A program made the translations under genes and the position numbers. From Pseudorasbora parva (lineage: Eukaryota > Chordata > Actinopteri > Cypriniformes > Gobionidae): 64,000 nucleotides of DNA. The notes beneath the pieces are model-generated. The model was given only the letters and a program-made list of their open reading frames with translations. It was not told the DNA's origin and did no database searches. Positions 32,107 to 44,410 of this stretch are shown here, one piece after another. The stretch covers positions 5,039,004-5,103,003 of the forward strand of contig NC_090191.1 in NCBI RefSeq assembly GCF_024679245.1, written 5' to 3'. The stretch's first letter is position 1. Each line of letters starts with the position of its first letter.

Positions 32107-34060
32107 ATGGGTAAGACTGCCGACCTGACTGCTGTCCAGAAGGCCATCATTGACACCCTCAAGCGAGAGGGTAAGACACAGAAAGAAATTTCTGAACGAA
32201 TAGGCTGTTCCCAGAGTGCTGTATCAAGGCACCTCAGTGGGAAGTCTGTGGGAAGGAAAAAGTGTGGCAAAAAACGCTGCACAACGAGAAGAGGTGACCG
32301 GACCCTGAGGAAGATTGTAGAGAAGGACCGATTCCAGACCTTGGGGGACCTGTGGAAGCAATGAACTGAGTCTGGAGTAGAAACATCCAGAGCCACCATG
32401 CACAGGCGTGTGCAGGAAATGGGCTACAGGTGCCACATTCCCCAGGTCAAGCCACTTTTGGTCTACAGAGAAGCAGCACTGGACTGTTGCTCAGTGGTCC
32501 AAAGTACTTTTTTCGGGTGAAAGCAAATTTTGCTTGTCATTCGGAAATCAAGGTGCCAGAGTCTGGAGGAAGACTGGGGAGAAGGAAATGCCAAAATGCC
32601 TGAAGTCCAGTGTCAAGTACCCACAGTCAGTGATGGTCAGCTGCTGGTGTTGGTCCACTGTGTTTTATCAAGGGCAGGGTCAATGCAGCTAGCTATCAGG
32701 AGATTTTGGAGCACTTCATCTGCTGAAAAGCTTTATGGAGATTAGGGGTGTCCATGGTTAACCGATTGACCAATTAACCGTAAAAAATTGCGTAACCGAG
32801 TGAAACATTTTGCTCGGTTAAGTGGCGTGCCTTGAATTTAGTTGTAATATATGTTTGCACCCCTAGAGACCGCCAGAGCGCTCCCAGACATTTGTAATAT
32901 CCAAAAGAAGTCATGACCAGCTTTCTAAGCGGGCAATGAAGCGGGCAAAGAAAGCGTGGGAGCACTTTAAAAATGAGTGACGGGGCAAAATGCAAGTATT
33001 GCAATGCAGTGCTTACCGCATCTTTCAGGCTATAAGTTGCTCCGGAGTATGAGTCGCATCAGTCAAAATATGCGTCATGAAGAGGAAAATAACACGTCGC
33101 ACTGGACTATAAGTCGCATTAGGGCAGAAGCAGAGCGGGAGCCGCGCGCGCTGTGCATAACGGAGCAGAAGAAAGGAAGTTTGAAGTGAGAAACTTGTGA
33201 ATGACTAGAGAAAAGCAGACCTTACTTTAACTGTAATGAAGAAAACAAAAAAGCTAATCGCGGACTGAAAGCAATATGGCCAGAGCTGAAGGAACGAGTC
33301 CACAGATGCTTGAACTCTCTGCCGGGAGAGGCTCAGCCGCGCGAGTCAAACGCTGTGTCTGTGTGAATCATTCTCGGCTGCATATTTTACTACATGCTCT
33401 AATCGTGCAGGCGCCCTCGCGGCCACTCTCATTGCTCGTGAACTGGAGCGCATCTCATCCTAATTTAACGAAACTCAGCTTACGCCTCGCAGACATGAAA
33501 TAGATCTTAAGAAACTTGAAATGTCTTTTAACAATTTAAAACGAAAAGAAATAGGCTACTCTCTGATTATGTAATCCATGATGTGCATTTCTCTATATAG
33601 GCGCGTTCACTACGGAGATGGTGGTCGTCAAATTAATAAGCTAAAAATAACCCTGACGCACACTATGGTTAACCGAGTATTAACCGCTAAGGGCCTCGGT
33701 TAACGGTTAATGAAAAACTTGAAAACGTGCAGCCCTAATGGAGATGAAGATTTTGTTTTTCAGCACAACCTGGCACCTGCCCACAGTGCCAAAACCACTG
33801 GTAAATGGTTTAATGACCATGGTATTACTGTGCTCAATTGGCCTGCCAACTCTCCTGACCTGAACCCCATAGAGAATCTGTGGGATATTGTGAAGAGAAA
33901 GTTGAGATACGAAAGACCCAACACTCTGGATGAGCTTAAGGCCGCTATGGAAGCATCCTGGGTCTCCATAACACCTCAGCAGTGCCACAGGCTGATCGCC
34001 TCCATGCCACGCCGCATTGAAGCAGTCATTTCTGCAAAAGGATTCCCCACCAAGTATTGA
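32107..34060 (+). pseudogene. Tc1-like transposase, dead copy
   Basis: ATG 32107 opens MGKTADLTAVQKAIIDTLKR with a recognisable helix-turn-helix (CSQSAVSRHL). TGA stands at 32362 where Trp is expected. Coding text is then lost or shifted near 32465. The first catalytic Asp has become Gly (LFSGESKF). The hAT insert then splits LYGD from EDFVFQHN. The C-terminal part (second Asp in the FQHN-LAPAH region altered to Asn, [22 protein letters not shown]) reads through to TGA 34058. Several independent lesions mean long inactivity. Confidence 0.85.
32743..33737. mobile_element. non-autonomous hAT element, 8-bp TSD
   Basis: Ends TAGGGGTGTCCATGGTTAACC and CAGCCCTA, flanked by ATGGAGAT at 32735-32742 and 33738-33745. 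The ends are full of GGTTAACCG words. Inside, near 32955-33005, a worn BED-finger-like piece (WEHFK and CKYCNA in neighbouring frames) hints at descent from an autonomous hAT. A CTATAAGTCGC-type repeat lies at 33028-33120. Confidence 0.85.
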
Positions 34061-34315
34061 GTGCATAACTGAACATAATTATTTGTAGGTTGACATTTTT
34101 TGTATTAAAACACTTTTCTTTTATTGGTTGGATGAAATATGCTAATTTTTTGAGACATGAATTTCGGGTTTTCATGAGCTGTATGCCAAAAGACCTGAAA
34201 TATTTCAGTTGGTGTGCAATGAATCTAAAATATATGAAAGTTTAATTTTTATCATTACATTATGGAAAATAATGAACTTTATCACAATATGCTAATTTTT
34301 TGAGAAGGACATGTA

Positions 34316-34701
34316 TACATGAATTATCCTACAAAATAGTCCACATAATAGAAGTGCGCCTATGAAGTTGCAGCCGACATGGACCGACCAAGATCGTGGT
34401 AAGTTTATTATTGTTATTGATTAGTATAAGTGGCTTTAAACTCATTTTGGGTTTAGAATTATTTTCACATGTGGATAGTGTCGGTGTTCTCTGTTATCTA
34501 CTGACGCGCTTTAACCTGATACTGACTTGCTAGCTAATGTTACGTCTAGCAATTTAGTCAATGGTTATAGATGCTTAATCAAGATAGTGACATTTTTTCT
34601 GTCTGATAAAACAGCTATGAAAAAAGTAGTATACTGTGTTTTCAGAAAGAATAATAGTTATTAATGGTTATACTCGTCATGAACAGTGCACTATGTTGTT
34701 G
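34316..34701. other. intergenic; no gene
   Basis: Nothing supported. Confidence 0.4.
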
Positions 34702-34989
34702 TATATTTGTAGTAAAATATCCAAAAACCACTAGGCCAGTGTTATATATTTTGTTCAGTTGAGTTCTTACAAAATTCGAAATGTTTAAAATTATTTGTAA
34801 ATTGTGAGAAAATTGCTATTTTAACAAGGAGCCGAGATGTCTAATGCCTGTCAATTGCGTCATATCTGCGATTTCCAGTTTTATTCTGCAGAAGCGCATT
34901 ACTCTCACTGCAGTGTGAACAAGTGTCACAGCAGCCGCTGAGCACACACACAGAGTAACGCCATAACATCATTTTAAATGTATCTAATA
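34702..34989. repeat. fragment of the TTAA element family seen at 10073-16365
   Basis: GAGAAAATTGCTATTTTAAC, GTGTCACAGCAGCCGCTGA and other blocks match the complement of 16020-16330. Outer ends are lost. Confidence 0.65.
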
Positions 34990-35705
34990 GGGATGCAACA
35001 ATACAGTTAGTCCACGGTTCAATACATACCTCGGTTTTTAGGTTCGTTTTTTTTTTTTTTTTTTGCTATTCTATTCTTAGGCAACTGGAACAGAAAAGGT
35101 TAAGGAGAAAATGTTTTTATTGCAATATGCTTTCTTTATTTTACTTAAAAGACCTTACTTAAATCCTTACTTAAACTTAAAACTTTACTTAAAAACCCTT
35201 GTACACATTCCTAGTGTATTGTATAATATTTTATATATATATATAAAGATTTACAGTGGCAGCTCAGAGATGTACAGTAGCATTTAAGTATGAAATTGAA
35301 TGAATAAATGTAGGCTAAAATTAAAACTACATATTGTTCAATATACAACATTGATTAAAAGCTACTGTATTAAAGGTCTTTTTTATTCATTTTAGAGGTG
35401 AACCGTCCCTTTAAGGACTAGGCTGCGCTGCTGTCAGGCCTGGTCACATATCATATACACTCAATTTTACTTTCACTTTAGATGTAACCGACTGTGTTTA
35501 TATGTTAACCTTGTGTGTATTTGACAGTAAGACTGTCCAGTAATCGCGTGTGTTTGACAGACATTTAGTGCGCTGACAAGTAGACAGACTCATATTCTGA
35601 CTAGAACTGAGTATGACCACGTCAGGCTAATTTAAACCTGCATATTTGTGATATTTAACTCCAGAAAAAAGTACATTTGTGTGTCACAAAAAGTGTCCTC
35701 TTTAA
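34990..35705. other. intergenic; possible one-ended hAT remnant
   Basis: TAGGGATGCAACAATACAG at 34988 looks like a hAT-type end followed by a T-run (35049-35065); no partner end found. No gene. Confidence 0.35.
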
Positions 35706-36635
35706 AGGGGGGGTGAAATGCTGTTTCATGCATACTGATCTTTTTACACTGTTAGACTTGGAATCCCATACTAAACATAGACAAAGTTTCAAAAGTTAAG
35801 GTGGAAGTTTGATGGCAGTATTTCTTTGTCAAAAATACTACTTCCGGTTAGTCATAAGGTTTGGCAATTTTTTTTCATTCATGGGTCCACTTGACGTTAA
35901 AGTTTCGGAATTTCCTTGTATGGGCCTTACGGACAATTCTACCGGAAGAGCGTGAGAGAGAGAGCGAAAGTAACAGGCTACGCCCATCAAAGTGCTGGCT
36001 CGTAGGCTGCGCTGCAAAGGTGATGTGACTTCAAGAAATTAACAAGGTCACCAAAAAAGTGCATTTTTGGTTGCCAGACCAAGACAGTCCTGTACAGATT
36101 GCCAAAAACCCCGCGTTAAGGAAACAGTGGATGTAATTTGCTTTTCCGGATCAGCAACTGAGTTGCGCGAATGTTTATATCTGTTCACTGCATTTCGGTG
36201 CCGACTGTTTCATAAACAAGGCCCAGCTCGACGCCGGATTTTCCAATCGCCTAATGCTGAAGGATGGAGCAGTCCCAACGATAAAGGTCCCAACGTTAGT
36301 ACCGCAGACGGTGAGTAAGACTGCTTCAAATGTCTGTGTTTTTGCCTATGCTCATCAAGTAGCCCAAACATGATCACGTATAGTTAATTGATCAATGGAG
36401 CATGCGATGTGTAGTGCGCGTACATTTGTTTAGCTGGCCACTATATGTGTAACTTTATGTTTGTGTATTGTAAAAGCACTCCAAACAACAATACACAAAG
36501 AGTGGGGAAATATGTTGAACTAAATAAGCACGCTTCTTCATTCAAATGCGCTACTATTCCATGTCTTTCTATGTAAACACTAACTTAACCTGCCGTGCAA
36601 AACCGGTCCGCTTACTGTCTACACAAACCACGCGT

Positions 36636-36636
<1 letters not shown>

Positions 36637-36695
<59 letters not shown>
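36637..36695. repeat. (CA)n microsatellite
   Basis: About 29 perfect CA units. Confidence 0.95.
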
Positions 36696-36699
<4 letters not shown>

Positions 36700-37068
36700 A
36701 CAACTGCACTTCCCACATGTACACCTTCAAAGACAAAAATACGACGATATAATTCAAGTATAAATATGTAAATAACACAAGTTGTACCACATAGAGACGT
36801 CCTGCTCTAGTCGTTTTTGCTGCTGCTCCTGTTCAACTGCAGCCTCTGGGTCTGATTCCGGATCATAGATGTATGGCTGTATCTGATTAAAAGCCATATT
36901 TTTATTTTGAATAACGTTTTTTTCCCGCTGTTAGGGATGACACAGCTTTACGACGCACTCAACACAATAACAGCGGCGCGCACACGTCATTATTTAGCTC
37001 CGCTCACACGATACGCCCCCACCCGCTCTGCTTTTTTCGGAAAGACTTGGAACAGCGCATCTTTCTTA

Positions 37069-38696
37069 CAGTCTTGTTCAAAATAATAGCAGTACAATGT
37101 GACTAACCAGAATAATCAAGGTTTTTAGTATATTTTTTATTGCTACGTGGCAAACAAGTTACCAGTAGGTTCAGTAGATTGTCAGAAAACAAACAAGACC
37201 CAGCATTCATGATATGCACGCTCTTAAGGCTGTGCAATTGGGCAATTAGTTGAAAGGGGTGTGTTCAAAAAAATAACAGTGTCTACCTTTGACTGTACAA
37301 ACTCAAAACTATTTTGTACAAACATTTTTTTTCTGGGATTTAGCAATCCTGTGAATCACTAAACTAATATTTAGTTGTATGACCACAGTTTTTTAAAACT
37401 GCTTGACATCTGTGTGGCATGGAGTCAACCAACTTGTGGCACCTCTCAGCTGTTATTCCACTCCATGATTCTTTAACAACATTCCACAATTCATTCACAT
37501 TTCTTGGTTTTGCTTCAGAAACAGCATTTTTGATATCACCCCACAAGTTCTCAATTGGATTAAGGTCTGGAGATTGGGCTGGCCACTCCATAACATTAAT
37601 TTTGTTGGTTTGGAACCAAGACTTTGCCCGTTTACTAGTGTGTTTTGGGTCATTGTCTTGTTGAAACAACCATTTCAAGGGCATGTCCTCTTCAGCATAG
37701 GGCAACATGACCTCTTCAAGTATTTTAACATATGCAAACTGATCCATGATCCCTGGTATGCGATAAATAGGCCCAACACCATAGTAGGAGAAACGTGCCC
37801 ATATCATGATGCTTGCACCTCCATGCTTCACTGTCTTCACTGTGTACTGTGGCTTGAATTCAGAGTTTGGGGGTCGTCTCACAAACTGCCTGTGGCCCTT
37901 GGACCCAAAAAGAACAATTTTACTCTCATCAGTCCACAAAATGTTCCTCCATTTCTCTTTAGGCCAGTTGATGTGTTCTTTGGCAAATTGTAACCTCTTC
38001 TGCACATGCCTTTTTTTTAACAGAGGGACTTTGCGGGGGATTCTTGAAAATAGATTAGCTTCACACAGACGTCTTCTAACTGTCACAGTACTTACAGGTA
38101 ACTCCAGACTGTCTTTGATCATCCTGGAGGTGATCATTGGCTGAGCCTTTGCCATTCTGGTTATTCTTCTATCCATTTTGATGGTTGTCTTCCGTTTTCT
38201 TCCACGTCTCTCTGGTTTTGCTCTCCGTTTTAAGGCATTGGAGATCATTTTAGCTGAACAGCCTATCATTTTTTGCACCTCTTTATAGGTTTTTTCCCTC
38301 TCTAATCAACTTTTTAATCAAAGTACGCTGTTCTTCTTAACAATGTCTTGAACGACCCATTTTCCTCAGCTTTCAAATGCATGTTCAACAAGTGTTGGCT
38401 TCATCCTTAAATAGGGGCCACCTGATTCACACCTGTTTCTTCACAAAATTGATGACCTCAGTGATTGAATGCCACACTGCTATTTTTTTGAACACACCCC
38501 TTTCAACTAATTCAACTAATTGCCCAATTGCACAGCCTTAAGAGCGTGTATATCATGAATGCTGGGTCTCATTTGTTTTCTGAGAATCTACTGAACCTAC
38601 TGGTAACTTGTTTGCCACGTAGCAATAAAAAATATACTAAAAACCTTGATTATTCTGGTTAGTCACATTGTACTGCTATTATTTTGAACAAGACTG
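37069..38696 (-). mobile_element. Tc1-like transposon with ~215-bp inverted repeats, nearly intact
   Basis: TA|CAGTCTTGTTCAAAATAAT on the left and its complement ending CAAGACTG|TA on the right. The arms match over about 215 bp with a short duplication (CAACTAATT) in the right arm. It encodes a minus-strand transposase. Confidence 0.9.
37364..38355 (-). pseudogene. Tc1-like transposase, intact catalytic core, damaged N-terminus
   Basis: From 38269 (first [19 protein letters not shown]) an open frame runs about 300 codons to a TAA at 37364. It holds the Tc1 DDE triad in order: [24 protein letters not shown] and [10 protein letters not shown]. The expected start, MGRSRHC at 38355, is followed at once by TAA, and one extra A near 38290 shifts the frame. 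The first helix-turn-helix is therefore cut off. As these are only two lesions, the copy is young. A shortened protein could bind poorly or not at all to the ends. Confidence 0.85.
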
Positions 38697-38813
38697 TATA
38701 TAATTATAAAAAAAATAAGACTTTTCGGAGATATGCAGGATGCAATGCTACTCTATAGGTACTCAAGATTGACATGACACTGACTGAAACTGAGTGTTTC
38801 ACCCCCCCTTTAA

Positions 38814-41800
38814 TGTCAACATCTTACAAATGTAGCTATAATCATCCACTATAAGCTTGTTACCTAACAGATTAAATAATTTACACTGCTAAATTAAAAT
38901 GGCAATAAATATGAGACTTTTATTTAAATTGAATATACAACTAAGACAGTGCACTGTATTTAAGTCTTTGCTAACGTTAGTTATTAAAAATAGAGATCTT
39001 CATTGTTAATGTTAGTTCACAGTGCACTAACTAATGTTATCAAATACAACTTTTGATTGTTAATGTTTTAGTAAATTTTGAAATTAACATTAACAAAAAT
39101 GAATAAAAGAGCAGTGAGTACAGAGGTGAATCGTGCACATTTAGCATGGCCCATAGAGACACAACTGACAGAATAATTCAATTAAAACAAAACACTGGCT
39201 AGTGTATTGGATTTTATTACAGCACTAACTTAATCTAACCTTGTATCCAATGTAACATACTGGCTGCACTAGACAGTAACAGCGAACAAGAAGATAGGTA
39301 GGGAATTTGAGAACAGTCTTTTGAAGAGGACATCTCCCCAGAACACACCCCGCCTACACTCCCATTAGTGCTTCTCTGTTTAACAGCCAATAGAAACAAT
39401 AAACAAATGGGTAGCAGAATTATTCTTTTTGCATATGTGGCATTCCAAAGGGAGAGTTATAGATTTAATTCAACGAATACGCCACCCTGGAAATTCGCCA
39501 GGGACGATACCAAGTAAATTCTCTTTTGTTAAGACACCACAGGTTCGTTATCTATATGGGTGAAGAGACGCAAGTCGCATGTATGAAAAATGACCACTTT
39601 ATTTAATTTAACACAATATTGAATAAAAGACAACTTCCGAGCAGGAGTCGCCAATCTCCATCCGACACATACACACACAATACAAATAATACAAAATGAC
39701 CAGAAGCGGAAGTATCTGGAGGGTTGGGCCCACTGTCCAATATAGAACGTTCCCGTGATACAATACACGCCCATACCACACGTGAAGATTGGATACAAGA
39801 AAACACACAGCACTAGGTGTGAACACCACACTATGGCAGCAGGACGTCGCCCTCCAGAAAACTCCCAGCTCCTGTAACAAATTAAATGACAACACAATGA
39901 AAAACTATTTGGACAGAAAACAAAAATAACAATACAAAATGAAACCTTAACAATTGAAAATATCCCTAAGTTAAATTAAAGACAAATTCACACTTAAAAT
40001 TCACTCGGACTTCTGGCACTACAGTTACAATGTCAGAGTGAGGTGACATTCATTGACTGAATGCACACAGTACTGATATACAGCCACTAGAATCAAACAG
40101 GTGGCAGTCGGCGGAAACAGATCGGCCAGCCAGGCCGCTCAGACCTCAGAGACGATAATCTCAGAAACAAGTTACTATTAGGAAGATCAAACTAAACCGC
40201 ACAATGATGAAACTGTGGAAACAGCAGACTTTCAGGAAAACGTCAGACTTGTAATATAGCAACAAAACAGCAGCGCGAGCTCAAACGTGTTTCATGCAGG
40301 AGACCGTCACCCCAGCATCTTCTATGCCGAGCGTCCGTGAAGGAAATGATTCTCCTGCTAAAACAACAATTGGTTAGCTCACTTAACGTTAGTCAAAACG
40401 GTTAACCTTACGTACCGAGTGATTGTCACCGAAACGCATAGCTGTACAATTACTCACAGCACGAATCACCGCGGCTCACATATTTACATTAAAACCACTG
40501 GAATTGAATGAACGCAAGTTACCACAAACAACACATTAACATGGACAAACAATATAATTTAGCTAACCTACACATAACAAAAGCCTGCACACACACGTCA
40601 CCACAGGACTGCACACCAAACATTCCCTCACTGAATAGTGGCGCGCCATCGAAATGGGGGCGGAGCTTGAAACGACGCACCCTCAGGTAGGGAGTTGGGT
40701 CGGGGCCAGCTGCAAATGGGTGGGTCAGCAGCAAGTAGGTGGAGCTTTAGCCGCAAGTGGGCTGTGCAAACTTCCACAGGATTTTGATTGGTTTATTGAG
40801 TAAACTGTGTATAGCTATTGGTTGGTGGCGGTAAGGTAAGTTTTGTTGCGATCCATCAGAAAACAAAGAAAGACGAAAACACTTTCACGTGTTCATCATC
40901 GTTAAATTGAAGGGGTAAGCTTGTTGTTAATTTTTTTTGGTTTAGTAAAAATGCATTAGAAGTTGTGAAAAAGTACATATAATGGTGTTTGTACACTGTT
41001 TTTAGTCTTTAAAAAGAATAAGAGTAAAGTGTATCCAAATTATTTCTGTAGTTTTTTTAAGTAGCACACACAAATTACAAAATCTGTAACATCCATTTCT
41101 ACAATTTGCTCTCGATCATGGATTTTGAAGACCATAAGAAGGTATTATGGAGTGTTTATGGAGGTATTAAGCAGTGTAATGTTTGTCATTTTGTAGTTAA
41201 TTCAATTTTTTGTATTGACTAGTCTTTACTGTAATTTGTGATCAATTTAATGCATCCTTGTATTCAATTAATTTTGATATTGTACTGCTAATAATTAATT
41301 AAATAATTAATTAAAAAGTAATGGATAATTGTATCTTTTTTTTATTCTAATCCAATTTCAGAAGAAGAATGCTCTGCACTTCTCCCTGAAACCTGTGGCA
41401 ATACAAAAATACACTATGCTGGGTTTCTAATTATGTAGGCTAACTATAATATTGCTCAGCTAATTTTAAATTACTTAATTTTTACTAGATAAAATTAGCA
41501 AGGTATGCATAACCCATTTTAATAATGATTTAAAATGTGTATAATATTACAACTTGAATCCACTTTTTCTTTAAGGATGGAGTGTTAAGAGATGATGACC
41601 CTTCATCATGCTTCATCTTCAAGTAGTTGAATAATGTTATATAATGTGCTTTTTTAACGGCCTGTGCTAACTGTTGCTATCTTTTCAGTTATCAGGAGCG
41701 TTGCTTAAGAACATATTGCTTGAAGTTGTTCTTGAAGAAGGAGATGCTGCCTACAAGCCCGGCATTGGTTCGCTCTAGGTTCAGGGATATAGTTGGGGGA

Positions 41801-42759
41801 TAAAAACTGAAAAATCAGGCACACTTCTTATGGCTAGAAATGAAATATTGACATTAAAAAATAAAACCCATAACAAGAACAACACTGATAATGTTAAATG
41901 TTATGTTACTTTTTTTTTAAATTATTTTTAAAATATTTTTCCCTCTGGTGTTGCATGTTGGAAAAATACATCTTCACACTACAAACAGCTCTTATGGAAA
42001 ATGTACTCCATCTCCACTTGTTTGGAGTGCCAGTTTGAGTACAAATGCTGAACATTTTGTGTAAATTGGTGATGAATAAATTAGTTGTTAGTCTAGTTGT
42101 GGCATTTAAAAGGAATACTAAAAATAGTAATAAAGTCTAATTTACTCATGTCAGCGCTTGGAGTTCTGGACACCATTCACTTGCACGGCGTGGACCTACA
42201 GAGCTGAGAAATTATTCTTAATGTTTGTAATTGTTCAATGTCAACATAAACCCTAGTGCTTATTGCGCTTCTTGTGTCTCAAGGTTATGCTGGGAAGGGA
42301 AAGCGAGGCGAGCTCCAGGGCATTTATTCAGAAACATCCCACCCTGGATTTTGCTGTGTTTACTGCATGTAGATGAATTCCAATGTGCTGCAATAGTGTT
42401 TATACAAATAATTAAAAAAACACTAAAAATAATACAATTAATGAATGACTTGTACATGATTTTATTCATTAAAAAATAATTTATCCACCCTGAGATTTCA
42501 ATTTAATGTGTATCTTCAGAAGAACATTAGTCTGCTATTTAAAAAAAAAAATCCAGTAAAGATGAATGGTAACGACAACAAAAGTTTACATTAGCCAACT
42601 GTTTTTCATGCATTTAGAAATTCACTTCGCTTAGAGCAATTGCATCTCATTGTGATATTGTAGAATGTGTAGCTAATATTGAGAAATAGGCTTGAGGAAG
42701 GCCTACATTACAGCCTTGAATTTAAAACAGCATTCCTTTAAGTATGGCAAAAGGTGTAA
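38814..42759. other. long non-coding stretch, no supported gene
   Basis: Open frames at 39529-39897 (minus) and 40508-40734 lack family resemblance and overlap in several frames. AT-rich from 40.9 to 42.7 kb. At 40700-40765 GCAAGTAGGTGGAGCTT-type words appear that recur inverted at 43.1 kb. Confidence 0.45.
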
Positions 42760-42820
42760 GTGACTTTATCGTTTACATTGAGTGGTAGCCAGTACCGCTC
42801 AATGTAAACGATGAAGTCAC
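42760..42820. repeat. 27-bp perfect-type hairpin (inverted repeat)
   Basis: Arms 42760-42786 and 42794-42820 pair over 27 positions with two G-T-type mismatches around a 7-base loop (AGCCAGT). The core arm is ATCGTTTACATTGAG. Confidence 0.8.
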
Positions 42821-43014
42821 GTCGAAAGCCAGTCTGGACACACGATAAATAACAAAGACGTAAGAAATTAAACCATGAAATAGAACCTGATATTTAATGG
42901 TCTCATTTCATTACTGTCGCTACTTTCTGCCTCTCTCATTCACCGCGGTCCTCTGCCTCAATGACGCTTGGGGATTTCTCATAGACCGAAAAGGATTTCC
43001 ACACACGTTTGTCC

Positions 43015-43165
43015 CTCCTACTCGCGGCATAAGCCCCTCCTACTTGCACATTTGTCAAAATCCCTCCTACTCGCGGCATAAGCCCCTCCTACTTGCACAT
43101 TTGTCAAAATCCCTCCTACTTGCGGCATAAGCTCCACCCACTTGCTGCGTAAGCTCCTCCCACCT
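43015..43165. repeat. 49-bp tandem repeat, ~3 copies
   Basis: CTCGCGGCATAAGCCCCTCC begins at 43021 and recurs at 43070, and a variant at 43119. Related inverted words lie at 40700-40765. Confidence 0.75.
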
Positions 43166-43559
43166 GCAGGTCTCCGGGCTGCAGCGATACATACATGGTT
43201 CAATGGGGAAACGTGCAGCTCTTAAAGGGGCCACATTATATTCCTACTCGTGGAATATGGACCTCCTCCATTTTCTTCAGAACCTACATTTTTGGTCTGT
43301 ACTGTATAGGCTATTGTGCGTTTATTCTAAGGCAAAATACAGATATTATCTTAAAGGTAAAGCATTCTTGGTGTTTTTGTCATGTTGCAATAGCCTGTTT
43401 ACAGTTATATAACAAAATCAAAGCTAATACGGTATGTTAATAGAGAAAGGTGTCAAAATAACATTTTACATGCTTTGAATTCCTATAGCTTTGCAGTGTT
43501 CTACACAGCCTGGATGGGCCGCCGTACGTGATGCAATGCTTAAGAGACTTATCATAAAA
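43166..43559. other. no gene seen
   Basis: Nothing recognised. Confidence 0.4.
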
Positions 43560-44195
43560 AAGAGACTTGAGACTTGAGCCCAGAGACTTGACTTGGACTC
43601 CAGCTCAGAGACTTGAGACTTGACTTGGACTCCAGGTCAGAGACTTGAGACTTGACTTGGACTCCAGCTCAGAGACTTGAGACTTGACTTGGACTCCAGC
43701 TCAGAGACTTGAGACTTGACTTGGACTCGAGCTCAGAGACTTGAGACTTGACTTGGACTTGAGCCCAGAGACTTGAGACTTGACTTGGACTCGAGCTCAG
43801 AGACTTGACTTGGACTTGAGCCCAGAGACTTGAGACTTGACTTGGACTCCAGCTCAGAGACTTGACTTGGACTCCAGCTCAGAGACTTGAGACTTGACTT
43901 GGACTTGAGCCCAGAGACTTGACTTGGACTCGAGCTCAGAGACTTGAGACTTGACTTGGACTTGAGCCCAGAGACTTGAGACTTGACTTGGACTCGAGCT
44001 CAGAGACTTGAGACTTGACTTGGACTTGAGCCCAGAGACTTGAGACTTGACTTGGACTCCAGCTCAGAGACTTGACTTGGACTCCAGCTCAGAGACTTGA
44101 GACTTGACTTGGACTCCAGCCCAGAGACTTGAGACTTGACTTGGACTCCAGCTCAGAGACTTGAGACTTGACTTGGACTCCAGCTCAGAGACTTG
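43560..44195. repeat. minisatellite of GAGACTTGACTTGGACTC units
   Basis: About twenty units of AGAGACTTGAGACTTGACTTGGACTC plus CAGCTC, CGAGCTC or TTGAGCCC. Periods are about 23 or 33 bp, depending on whether the GAGACTT word is doubled. Unit variants alternate, so the array grew by higher-order steps. Confidence 0.95.
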
Positions 44196-44410
44196 TGAGC
44201 ATCTCTGGGTACTACTAATCAACAATGCTTTCATCATGGAAACTCTTACATGGTACGAAGAATGGGCCCCAGGCCTCTAAGGTGATTTAATACCAAAACA
44301 ATAATCAGCACAATATTCTCAATAGTCTCTCAAACATGTGGTGTATCCTTTCTGTGAAATTCATTCCACACTGATGTCATAAAAAAAATCAGTTCACTCA
44401 TTCATAAACA

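Larger units (their letters stand above)
31778..34313 (+). mobile_element. Tc1-like transposon with ~200-bp inverted repeats, interrupted
   Basis: Left end TA|CAGGTCCTTCTCAAAAAA and right end GAGAAGGACATG|TA, with inverted arms extending about 200 bp (for example TTCAGTTGGTGTGCAATGAA and its complement). It encodes a plus-strand transposase remnant and holds a hAT element at 32743-33737. Confidence 0.85.
35706..38809. mobile_element. TTAA-flanked element with AGGGGGGGTGAAA ends
   Basis: TTAA|AGGGGGGGTGAAATG on the left and the complement TTAA|AGGGGGGGTGAAAC on the right. About 1.5 kb remain without the Tc1 insert at 37069-38696. The open frame at 36067-36318 has no recognised domain. Carries a CA microsatellite. 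Confidence 0.7.

Noticed and set aside
36067..36318. 83-codon plus-strand frame
   Set aside because: Lies inside a TTAA-flanked repeat with no recognised domain; probably a repeat-borne chance frame.
36546..36790. Frames through the CA microsatellite
   Set aside because: His/Thr and Val/Cys repeats come from the dinucleotide run.
39529..39897. 122-codon minus-strand frame and overlapping ones
   Set aside because: Three overlapping frames are open at once, with no domain, splice context or conservation to choose one.
43560..44195. Regular repeats resembling a CRISPR array
   Set aside because: There are no unique spacers, units are contiguous, and the DNA is eukaryotic. It is a minisatellite.
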